From: Shewanella mangrovisoli
GTDB taxonomy: Bacteria; Pseudomonadota; Gammaproteobacteria; Enterobacterales; Shewanellaceae
Reading direction: 5' to 3'
Assembly (NCBI RefSeq): GCF_019457635.1
Contig: NZ_CP080412.1
Location: 186,001 to 250,000, forward strand
DNA: 64,000 nucleotides
Shown here piece by piece: positions 18,122-24,871 of the stretch (within the stretch, counting starts at the first letter, position 1; each line of letters starts with the position of its first letter). A model generated the notes under the pieces. The model was not told where the DNA came from, searched no databases, and worked only from the letters and a program-made list of their open reading frames with translations. The position numbers and the translations under genes are program-made.

Positions 18122-18565
18122 GTGACCGATTTAGTGATTGAAGCCGCTAATTCAACTCACTCGGCTAGCCCCAAAAAAGGGGCTAGCCAAACTCAAGCCG
18201 TTACCAAAGCTCAGTTTTCTAGCAAGCCAGAAGCGCTAGGAGCTGAGCAAGCTGTTACTTCGGAGCAAGGTGCGGCGTCAGAGATAGAACAAGTCTCGAT
18301 GTGGTATCTGTACCTTATCCGCTGCGCCAATGGCCACTTATACACAGGCATCACCACAGATGTCGCACGCCGCTTTAACGAACATCAATCAAACAGCCCA
18401 AAAGCAGCAAAGTACCTGCGCGGCAAAGGGCCATTAACCCTGATGTATCAAGAACAAGTCGGCACCCGCAGCGATGCTCTCAAGCGAGAAATCGCGGTTA
18501 AGAAGTTAAGCCGCAATCAAAAGCTGGCAATGATTGAGTTCGGAATGTTAGCGGGGAACGATTAA
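18122..18565 (+). CDS. GIY-YIG family protein (YhbQ/UPF0213-like)
   Basis: The nuclease-like domain runs from 'MWYLYLIRCANGHLYTGIT' to the end and corresponds to stand-alone UPF0213 GIY-YIG proteins of roughly 85-100 residues. The usual Arg ('ARRFNEHQ') and Lys-rich helix ('ALKREIAVKKL') are present. The frame opens at a GTG (18122), giving a Ser/Ala/Gln-rich 59-residue extension with no domain. An ATG at 18299 begins exactly at the domain and would give 88 residues, but its ribosome binding site is weak. A perfect hairpin inside the extension (18163-18188) makes the long form doubtful. Function in vivo is unknown for this subfamily. It follows the peptidase gene by 10 bases. Confidence 0.82.
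   Translation: MTDLVIEAANSTHSASPKKGASQTQAVTKAQFSSKPEALGAEQAVTSEQGAASEIEQVSMWYLYLIRCANGHLYTGITTDVARRFNEHQSNSPKAAKYLRGKGPLTLMYQEQVGTRSDALKREIAVKKLSRNQKLAMIEFGMLAGND
18163..18188. repeat. Perfect inverted repeat inside GIY-YIG 5' region
   Basis: GGCTAGCCCC and GGGGCTAGCC flank AAAAAA. It lies 50 bases after the peptidase stop codon. There is no T-run after it, so it is a hairpin rather than a standard terminator. Confidence 0.8.
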
Positions 18566-18896
18566 GCTCAGCCATTCCAGTGACTCGCCATGAACTCATC
18601 CCTGAGGGCTCGACGGCGGCATCCATGCCGCCAACGGTCACTTCCATGTCAGTGCTTAATCCCGTTAATCACTGAGCATCCTGCCCGTAAATGCCCCAAT
18701 TCCACCATTTCGTAACAAAACTTAGCAATGGGATTGCTTGGTAAATTTGTCGCAATACTCAACACAGTGGCACAATTTACAAGGTGTCAGATGTTAAAAT
18801 GTAATTCTGAATTTTGGTTAGCATGTCGTTTTATATTCTGGTATATATCTGATTATTAGGATGTATTTTGCTTGAGTTTTGTAAAGGGTGTCATTG
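18566..18896. other. Intergenic region left of the AlbA_2 islet
   Basis: 331 bases. The left half is GC-balanced and holds an inverted repeat with a CATCCATG core (18615-18632). The right half is AT-rich and probably contains the promoter of the next gene. No coding potential was recognised. Confidence 0.5.
18615..18632. repeat. Palindromic element with CATCCATG core
   Basis: GGCGGCAT and ATGCCGCC flank CC. The centre CATCCATG is the reverse complement of the CATGGATG centre of the element at 20033-20052. Such elements are probably dispersed in the genome, which cannot be tested here. Confidence 0.6.
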
Positions 18897-19958
18897 ATGT
18901 CATCATATTCTGTTGAGGGAGCAAGACGCTTTCTGTCTGAGCATGAGCGAATTTTTTCAAACCCAAAAATTCAGTATTTTTATTGCGAATGGATACTACT
19001 TATTAGAGTTCGCGAAAAACAATTTTTGTTGGCGGATATCCATGAGCTTGTTCATCATTACCCAAATGTTTATAAGGCATTTTTAGCAATTCAAGGCTCA
19101 ATAAATCTGCCGAATGAAAAGCTTTATCCAGAGTCACTGCAAAATTGGATTAATGCTACATTTAGACTTTGTTTGGATGTTTTGTTTAATGAAAACAAGT
19201 CAAATGTTGACGCATTACTTAATTACATCAACAGTGGTGGCCACTATGAAGAATGCGTACCGAGCTATTATAAACTTTGTGTAGAAGCTTATAAAAAAGT
19301 GAGCGAAGTATGCAGAAAGTATCCATTAGGCTCTAAAGAAATTAATCAAATAGTTAAATACGCCTCATATCTAACCGCTAGGGGCGGTCAATCAGATTCA
19401 GATTATCTTGCGAAAATTCTTAAATTGAACACTGATCGACTCAGTGAACATGCCATAAAAATACTTCATCTTGCCAAAAAGAAGGAAGGGAAGCAGCTTG
19501 AGTTCAAATCTTCATTCGAATATGACGTTACATCGAATTCAAAGAACAAAAATCTTAAATATGAATGCACAAAGACTATTGCGGCCTTCTTGAACTCCCA
19601 AGGTGGCACTTTACTCGTTGGTGTTAATGATTCAGGTAAAATTCTCGGAATGCAAAAGGACTTATCTTATGTTGATAACAACCATGATGATTTCGTTCTT
19701 AAGTTCAAAGATACTGTTTTAGGCAGATTAGGGAAAGGAATTTGTAATTTGGTTGAATGGAGTCTTGTAGACGTAGGCACTGATTTGTTTGTGCTTATGG
19801 TTGATGTAAAGCCTTCCCCATTTCCAGTTTGGGACAACAGATGCTTTTTCATAAGAAATAATCCCTCAAGCGACCGCTTACTTAATGCAAGAGAGTATAA
19901 GGAGTATGTCAAAACTAGATTTCTTGAGGAGTTTGTCTCCGAATATATTGGTAAGTAG
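18897..19958 (+). CDS. AlbA_2 (Schlafen-type) domain protein
   Basis: 353 residues. The C-terminal part (about 195-345) is an AlbA_2/Schlafen-type putative nucleic-acid-binding domain: 'EGKQLEFKSSF', 'KTIAAFLNSQGGTLLVGVND', and a late 'FFIRNNPSSDRLLNAREYKEY'. The first 190 residues are helical and not recognised. The ATG at 18897 is chosen because AAAGGG lies 8 bases upstream; a GTG at 18888 overlaps that site. Base composition is clearly richer in A and T than neighbours, which suggests horizontal acquisition. AlbA_2 proteins occur in defence loci and as putative regulators, but no partner gene is present. Role unknown. Confidence 0.85.
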   Translation: MSSYSVEGARRFLSEHERIFSNPKIQYFYCEWILLIRVREKQFLLADIHELVHHYPNVYKAFLAIQGSINLPNEKLYPESLQNWINATFRLCLDVLFNENKSNVDALLNYINSGGHYEECVPSYYKLCVEAYKKVSEVCRKYPLGSKEINQIVKYASYLTARGGQSDSDYLAKILKLNTDRLSEHAIKILHLAKKKEGKQLEFKSSFEYDVTSNSKNKNLKYECTKTIAAFLNSQGGTLLVGVNDSGKILGMQKDLSYVDNNHDDFVLKFKDTVLGRLGKGICNLVEWSLVDVGTDLFVLMVDVKPSPFPVWDNRCFFIRNNPSSDRLLNAREYKEYVKTRFLEEFVSEYIGK

Positions 19959-20016
19959 GAGAAAAATCAGGTCAGGCATAACTCGGTTATCAATGGTTGC
20001 ACCCAATCAAGCATTG

Positions 20017-20095
20017 TTGCGCCAGTGACCTTCTAAAACATGGATGTTTTAGCAGAGCCTACAGGGACGTATTTACGGCGAGTCACTGGCGTAAC
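20017..20095. repeat. Nested palindromic intergenic element
   Basis: Outer arms GTTGCGCCAGTGAC (20017-20030 region) and GTCACTGGCGTAAC match with one mismatch. Inside is CTAAAACAT-GG-ATGTTTTAG (20033-20052), followed by a GCCTACAGGGACGTATTTACGGC stretch split across 20057-20079. The structure resembles dispersed intergenic repeats known in Shewanella and relatives, recalled rather than searched. Confidence 0.6.
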
Positions 20096-20232
20096 AGTGC
20101 GAAAGCCTGCGGCAGGCAATTAGGGAATACGATAGCCAGAAGCCATGATGCCGCCTATTAGCCCCTCGAACCATTACCGAAACTAAGTTCTTCCATGGAA
20201 CTGAGCATCGGCAGTATCGACGCCGCTGCTCC

Positions 20233-21084
20233 TTATGTATTTAAGGTTGCTTGTAGCCAGTCAATAAAGTGTGCGTTATGCCGATTGCTTAGTAGGGCTT
20301 TATTGGGGATGTAATAGCAAAGCGCTGATTTTACAGCGTTAGGGTTAACGGCTTGCAATATCCCAGCCTGTACATATTGTTGGGTGAGCGTGGTAGAGCT
20401 AAATACCCAAGCTTGCCCTGCGAGCGCCTGCTGAATACCAAACAACTCCTGATCATAGTATTTGATATCCAATCCAGAGTCTTGCAAGCCTTGCTGTGAC
20501 AACCAGTCCGTTAGCGGCGGTGGTGGTAAGTTATTATTTTTCCATCTTGTTGTGTATATGGTCAGAGGCTTAAGACCTGCTGGCAATGATGCAGCCGCTG
20601 GTGTGGCAAACATATTAAAGAACTCTGTTTTTAATACATCATCAGGATGTTGATGGCGCAGATCCCCAAAGCGCAGCGGTAGCGTAAAGGCATCATGCTG
20701 CATATCTTCGCCTGTCGCGACTTCAACTTGGGTTTGTGGGTGAGTCGCGTAAAACTGTTGTAGTGCGGGTATCAAGACCAACGCCGCAAGTGACGATGTG
20801 GTGGCGACCTTAATATGGCGTCCAGTACTCGCGATATCGTCCAAGGTTTGATTTATGGCCTGAAATCCTTGAGTGGTCACGGTTGATAAACGCTCGCCAG
20901 CTGGCGTTAAACTAATGCGTCTGGCCTGGCGTTGAAAGAGCGCGACATCCAAGCGCTGTTCTAGATTGCTGATATGGTGCGATATTGCGGTCGGTGATAG
21001 TGATAACTCTAGCGCTGCCAATTTAAAGCTGCCGAGTCTGGCTGCTGCTTCAAATGCTTTTAACGCTTGTAATGAAACCTGCAT
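20233..21084 (-). CDS. LysR-family transcriptional regulator
   Basis: N-terminal winged helix (about residues 1-60) with the LysR helix-turn-helix sequence 'ALKAFEAAARLGSFKLAALE', 'LSPTAISHHISNLEQRL' and 'LFQRQARRISLTPAG'; this sequence resembles the GcvA branch. A periplasmic-binding-type effector domain follows to the end. The Met at 21084 is used because AAGG lies nine bases upstream; Mets at 21090 and 21135 are alternatives. It is divergent from an azoreductase-like gene, and a perfect 13-bp inverted repeat lies across the shared promoter region, so it likely controls that gene and itself. The effector is unknown. Confidence 0.92.
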   Translation of the reverse strand: MQVSLQALKAFEAAARLGSFKLAALELSLSPTAISHHISNLEQRLDVALFQRQARRISLTPAGERLSTVTTQGFQAINQTLDDIASTGRHIKVATTSSLAALVLIPALQQFYATHPQTQVEVATGEDMQHDAFTLPLRFGDLRHQHPDDVLKTEFFNMFATPAAASLPAGLKPLTIYTTRWKNNNLPPPPLTDWLSQQGLQDSGLDIKYYDQELFGIQQALAGQAWVFSSTTLTQQYVQAGILQAVNPNAVKSALCYYIPNKALLSNRHNAHFIDWLQATLNT

Positions 21085-21106
21085 TGTCATCCGCCTTCGA
21101 TAAGTA

Positions 21107-21205
21107 TTAGCTGAAAATAGATGAGTTTGGCTCACCTGTAAATGCGTTTTAGTCGTTTGTCTGTCACTCGCTGAAAAATCACAATAACTGGGTATTTTCA
21201 GCTAA
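21107..21205. promoter_or_regulatory. LysR operator pair (13-bp inverted repeat)
   Basis: TTAGCTGAAAATA at 21107-21119 and its exact complement TATTTTCAGCTAA at 21193-21205 flank the divergent promoters. A third, partial copy (GCTGAAAA) is near 21170. One arm is 23 bases ahead of the LysR start and the other 14 bases ahead of the azoreductase start. This layout fits LysR binding with DNA looping or repression. Confidence 0.6.
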
Positions 21206-21218
21206 AGAGAGACTTAAG

Positions 21219-21908
21219 ATGACACATATTCTTCATATAGATTCAAGCGTTAGAGCTGTGTTAAATGATAATCCAGCGCATAACTCTATTTCTAAACAAT
21301 TGGCAGAACGATTTATTGCTAGCTTTAAAACTCACTGTGCTACAGCTGAGTATACTTACCGTGATGTCGGAATGAATCCACCAGATTTTATCAACCAACA
21401 GTGGATAGGTGCGGTGTTCACGCCGGAGGCTAAACGCTCTGCGGCGCAGCGGCAGCAATTGGCATTATCGGATCAATTGATTGCGGAGGTGTCTGCGGCC
21501 GATCTGATTGTGATTTCTGCACCTATGTACAATTACGGTATGCCTGCTCAGCTTAAAGCTTGGTTTGATCAGATTGTGAGGATTAACAAGACCTTCGATT
21601 TTGACTTAAACCGTGGGGATGCGCCTCTAGCCCCATTACTGTCAGGCAAAACCTTAGTGGTTTTGACGTCCTGTGGTGAGTTCGGCTTTGAGGCGGGTGG
21701 CGTAAACGAACGGCATGGGCATTTGGTGCCGCATCTACGTACCCTGAGTAAGTATTTGGGTGTTGAGCAGATTTTTGAAGTCGCCTCTGAATATCAAGAG
21801 TTTGCCGATAATCGACATCAGCAGTCGTTACAACAGGCTCTGGCAAAGTCCGCGGCCATGGGGTTGCAACTAGCACAACACTACGCAGAGGAAGCGACTG
21901 ATGTGTAA
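21219..21908 (+). CDS. FMN-dependent NADH-azoreductase/quinone reductase, AzoR-like
   Basis: A 229-residue flavodoxin-fold oxidoreductase. The opening 'ILHIDSSVR' with following Ser-rich loop is the FMN phosphate-binding segment; 'ISAPMYNYGMPAQLKAWFDQIVRINKTF' is the family hallmark that contacts the flavin isoalloxazine; 'GE.GF' near residue 155 is also typical. AzoR enzymes reduce quinones, azo compounds and nitroaromatics using NADH, and often protect against thiol-reactive electrophiles. The gene is divergent from a LysR gene and overlaps the following deaminase-like gene by 8 bases. Confidence 0.9.
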   Translation: MTHILHIDSSVRAVLNDNPAHNSISKQLAERFIASFKTHCATAEYTYRDVGMNPPDFINQQWIGAVFTPEAKRSAAQRQQLALSDQLIAEVSAADLIVISAPMYNYGMPAQLKAWFDQIVRINKTFDFDLNRGDAPLAPLLSGKTLVVLTSCGEFGFEAGGVNERHGHLVPHLRTLSKYLGVEQIFEVASEYQEFADNRHQQSLQQALAKSAAMGLQLAQHYAEEATDV

Positions 21909-22239
21909 TCACTTTTTACCTGCGGTTAACCACACTTTGGCGTTGGCGCAAAAGGAAGTCGAAGGTGCTGGCCTGCCGTTTTCTGCTGTGATTGTGGATG
22001 AGTCTGGGCGGATTGTGGCTGAAGGGGTGAATCGGGTGCTGGCGCTGCATGATTGTACCGCCCATGCTGAAATCCAAGCGATCCGAATGGCGACGCAACA
22101 GCTGAAACAAGTCAGCTTGGAGGGCATGACATTAATCGCTTCTGGTGAACCTTGTGGATTTTGTTATATGGCGATAAAGCTGGCCAAAATCAGTCGAGTC
22201 ATCGTCTTCAGCCATTTCGCCAAAGTTCAATTGGGTTAA
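21901..22239 (+). CDS. Nucleoside deaminase-like protein, C-terminally short
   Basis: 112 residues with the zinc deaminase motifs HAEI ('CTAHAEIQAIRMA') and PCxxC ('GEPCGFCYMAIKLAKI'). The N-terminal 'LPFSAVIVDESGRIVAEGVNRVL' is typical of guanine/nucleoside deaminases. Relatives usually run to about 150-160 residues, with a C-terminal helix that completes the substrate pocket; here the frame stops soon after the PCxxC helix. It may be a truncated copy or a minimal form. It overlaps the azoreductase stop by 8 bases (ATGTGTAA), which suggests translational coupling and LysR control. Deaminase activity is uncertain. Confidence 0.82.
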   Translation: MCNHFLPAVNHTLALAQKEVEGAGLPFSAVIVDESGRIVAEGVNRVLALHDCTAHAEIQAIRMATQQLKQVSLEGMTLIASGEPCGFCYMAIKLAKISRVIVFSHFAKVQLG

Positions 22240-22241
22240 CC

Positions 22242-22745
22242 TCAATCGGTTTGTAGGTCAGTGGTATGGTTTGCGGCAGTATGACTTGCCGCATTCACTA
22301 AGGCTTTAAAACGAAGGTCGCTTTTGCACAAAGGCGCGAGTGCTTCAGCTTTATTGAGATACTCCAGCGTGGTGCGGATAGTGTCTTGATGATGACTAAA
22401 CTCCCTAAAAATACGCTTCGCAATCAATAGATTCAGCTGCTGTTGGCTCAACGCAGTATTCTCATGCTGCATTTGTAAAATAGTCTCCTCTAGGGAAATA
22501 GGAGGTATTTCTCCTAGGCTAATGAGGAAGGTTTTGGCGACTGTTCTGGCGTGTGAGAAATAGTCCGAGTGCGCATCTAAGGCGTAAATATGCTCGAAAA
22601 TGTGTTTAGCTAGGGCTGTATTACCATTGTGATAAAAGCTTTCGCCATCAAAACAAATATCCCCTAGTCCTTCCATTATTTCTCTTGGGTTATCCGAGCG
22701 GGAAAGCGATTCAATTTCTTGTTGGTATTCCGAAAACTGATCCAT
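22242..22745 (-). CDS. Hypothetical protein, helical
   Basis: 167 residues, predicted mostly helical from its sequence, with no signal peptide. It has acidic Glu/Asp-rich segments and a pattern of short paired helices that could be TPR- or HEAT-like ('ALAKHIFEHIYALDAHSDYF', 'YLNKAEALAPL'), but no family was recognised. It converges with the deaminase gene two bases after its stop. The role is unknown; the coding call rests on length and composition. Confidence 0.7.
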   Translation of the reverse strand: MDQFSEYQQEIESLSRSDNPREIMEGLGDICFDGESFYHNGNTALAKHIFEHIYALDAHSDYFSHARTVAKTFLISLGEIPPISLEETILQMQHENTALSQQQLNLLIAKRIFREFSHHQDTIRTTLEYLNKAEALAPLCKSDLRFKALVNAASHTAANHTTDLQTD

Positions 22746-22869
22746 ATTTTCGACCTTACAGGCAATGCTGCGTGACTTTGTGACTATCGAAGCGGGAAGG
22801 TGAATTATCTTAACAAATTCGCGGGGTTAAAGTCTGGTTATCGCAAATTTAAGTTTTATGGTCGCACCA

Positions 22870-22901
22870 AAAAAGATGCCACTACAAGGGGTTAGTGGCA
22901 T
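22870..22901 (-). terminator. Terminator for the DGSG-repeat lipoprotein
   Basis: ATGCCACTA and TAGTGGCAT pair around CAAGGGGT. On the minus strand the stem is followed by CTTTTTTGG. It lies about 130 bases after the lipoprotein stop at 23034. Confidence 0.72.
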
Positions 22902-23033
22902 AAAGTGCATAAGAATGTCCATGGAACGGTAACGCAAAGGGGTGGGTAGAAGACTGACATTTGGTTGGGTACTGCAACATCAGTCTCTACGCCGGGAAGT
23001 TGGTGGAGCGGTAATGCTGTTGGTCTAACGGGC

Positions 23034-23810
23034 TTAGTGTTTGCTTACTGGGCCATCGATTTTATCGAAGCTCACATCCCCTGAACCTGCCGAGAGAATG
23101 GTTAAGCCCTTAGTGTTCACCACGTTGATATCGCCTGAGCCATCGTTGATGGTGACTGTGTTTTGCACATTGGCGACGTTGATTTCGCCAGAGCCGTCAT
23201 CGATGGTGATGCTGCCTTTAATATCATTGACTTGGATGCCGCCAGAGCCATCGACAATCGCGAGGTTGCCGTTCACTTGGCTGACTTCAATCGCGCCAGA
23301 ACCATCGTCGATGCTGACATTATTGCCGCCATGGATAACCAGTTCGCCCGAGCCATCCTTGACCTTGATATCCGCGGTCATCTTGTTGATCAAAATCGCA
23401 CCCGAACCATCGTCAATGTCCAGTGCTAATCCGGCAGGGACTTGTAACTTAAGGTCGATATAAGGCGAGTAATTGCTAAAGCTGCTATGGGATTCAAAGT
23501 CGGCCTTAAGCTGGGCTTTGTTAGCCTTTTTCTCAAGGGTGAGAATCACTTTGCTATCGTCATTGCTATAGATATCAGCGACTAACTTAATTTGGGTTAG
23601 GCCTTCGACGCCGATTATTTCAAGGCTGCCCGCACCCGTTTCGGCGACGAGTTCTTGTAAGTCTTGAGCATCTAGGCTGAGTTCACGTTGCTGGTGATCT
23701 AAATCCGGCATGCCAGCGGCGTTCACATTGATAATGCAGCCAGTGAGTGACACGCCAACGGTAAAGGCGGCGACAAATCCGAGGGTGAATATAAAAGGGC
23801 GTAGTGACAT
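23034..23810 (-). CDS. Lipoprotein with DGSG-repeat beta-helix (DUF4097-like)
   Basis: 258 residues with a lipoprotein signal (lipobox LTGC, Cys near residue 25). The C-terminal half has at least six units of about 18-20 residues, each carrying D-(D)-G-S-G, such as 'LDIDDGSGAILI', 'IKVKDGSGELVI', 'VSIDDGSGAIEV', 'LAIVDGSGGIQV', 'ITIDDGSGEINV' and 'VTINDGSGDINV'. This regular spacing fits a right-handed beta-helix as in DUF4097/adhesin-like proteins. The start at 23810 follows AAGGAAGA; a GTG at 23834 would place that site inside the gene. Likely an outer-membrane or periplasmic protein; function unknown. Confidence 0.88.
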   Translation of the reverse strand: MSLRPFIFTLGFVAAFTVGVSLTGCIINVNAAGMPDLDHQQRELSLDAQDLQELVAETGAGSLEIIGVEGLTQIKLVADIYSNDDSKVILTLEKKANKAQLKADFESHSSFSNYSPYIDLKLQVPAGLALDIDDGSGAILINKMTADIKVKDGSGELVIHGGNNVSIDDGSGAIEVSQVNGNLAIVDGSGGIQVNDIKGSITIDDGSGEINVANVQNTVTINDGSGDINVVNTKGLTILSAGSGDVSFDKIDGPVSKH

Positions 23811-23960
23811 TTTCTTCTTCCTTGTTATCGACACTCGATAAGCTGCAGAGTGCGGAGTCTATGGCGATAATTGCTATGTCGAGAGATAGCACATCCTATG
23901 CCAACTTTTAAATTCCTTAATTATCAGTTAAATACTTCAAATGCGTCCGCTTGGCCGTAG

Positions 23961-23974
23961 GCGGACATGTCCGC
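23961..23974. promoter_or_regulatory. 14-bp palindrome between divergent genes
   Basis: GCGGACATGTCCGC is a perfect palindrome, with another GTCCGC at 23945-23950. It lies between the divergent lipoprotein and methyltransferase genes. It has operator geometry; the binding protein is unknown. Confidence 0.5.
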
Positions 23975-24078
23975 TGAATGAGTGATTTTTCCCAAAGAGT
24001 GGTGAAATTACTCACTTATTCGGTTAGCGTGTGTCCATTCAGCCAACGTGGCTAACAGCATAACCAGAAAGGATTCAC

Positions 24079-24846
24079 ATGGATTACTTAACGACCAATA
24101 AAATCGCTTGGGATGCCCGCACTCGGGTGCACTTAACCTCTGATTTTTATGATGTTGAAGGCTTTTTGAATGGCAACACCTCCTTAACGGAAATCGAATT
24201 AAATGAGCTTGCGGTGGCGGGTAAGAGCCTACTGCATCTGCAATGTCACTTTGGTTTAGATACCCTGTCGTGGGCGCGAATGGGCGCAAAGGTGACTGGG
24301 GTCGATTTATCCGAGGTGGCGATTGCTGAGGCGCACAAGCTGGCGGAGCAGACGCAGTTGTCCGCCGAGTTTATCTGTAGCGATGTCTACAGCGTGGCGG
24401 GCAAGGTTGAGCCGCAAGATATTGTCTTTACCTCCTATGGCGCGATTGTGTGGCTGCCGGATTTAACGCTCTGGGCGCAGACCATTGCGGCGTGTTTAAA
24501 GCCCGGCGGACAGTTTTACATGGTCGAGTTTCATCCGGCGCAGCAGCTATTCGATGGGTATAGCTATTTTAATCGCGGTGAGCCAGATATAGAGCAGGAA
24601 GGGACCTATACCGAGAATGCCGGTGATGAGCAGCAAACCTTAATGTGCTGGTCGCATAGCTTGTCTGAGGTGATCAATGCCTTATTGCAGGCGGGCTTAG
24701 TGTTGGAGCTCTTTCACGAGTTTGCGTTTAGCCCCTATAACTGTTTCGCAGGGCTAGAGGCGCAAGCCGATGGCCGTTATGTGCTAAAACACCAAGGGCA
24801 ACATGTGCCCTTGGTGTATAGCATCAGTGCGCGTAAGCCTGCTTAA
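24079..24846 (+). CDS. Class I SAM-dependent methyltransferase
   Basis: 255 residues. The Rossmann methyltransferase motif I reads 'LLHLQCHFGLDTLSWARMGA', with a second acidic motif 'VTGVDLSE' binding the SAM ribose. 'CLKPGGQFYMVEFHP' is the usual post-motif strand. The first 40 residues begin 'YLTTNKIAWDAR', seen in related bacterial small-molecule methyltransferases. AGAAAGGA precedes the start. The substrate cannot be told; there is no operon partner. It is divergent from the DGSG-repeat lipoprotein and converges with an M14 carboxypeptidase gene. Confidence 0.9.
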   Translation: MDYLTTNKIAWDARTRVHLTSDFYDVEGFLNGNTSLTEIELNELAVAGKSLLHLQCHFGLDTLSWARMGAKVTGVDLSEVAIAEAHKLAEQTQLSAEFICSDVYSVAGKVEPQDIVFTSYGAIVWLPDLTLWAQTIAACLKPGGQFYMVEFHPAQQLFDGYSYFNRGEPDIEQEGTYTENAGDEQQTLMCWSHSLSEVINALLQAGLVLELFHEFAFSPYNCFAGLEAQADGRYVLKHQGQHVPLVYSISARKPA

Positions 24847-24871
24847 TCCTTGCTGTTTTTAACTGCGGGGA

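Noticed and set aside
23041..23463. Plus-strand 140-codon frame across the DGSG lipoprotein
   Set aside because: Antisense shadow of the repeats. The minus-strand gene has a lipoprotein signal and regular DGSG units.
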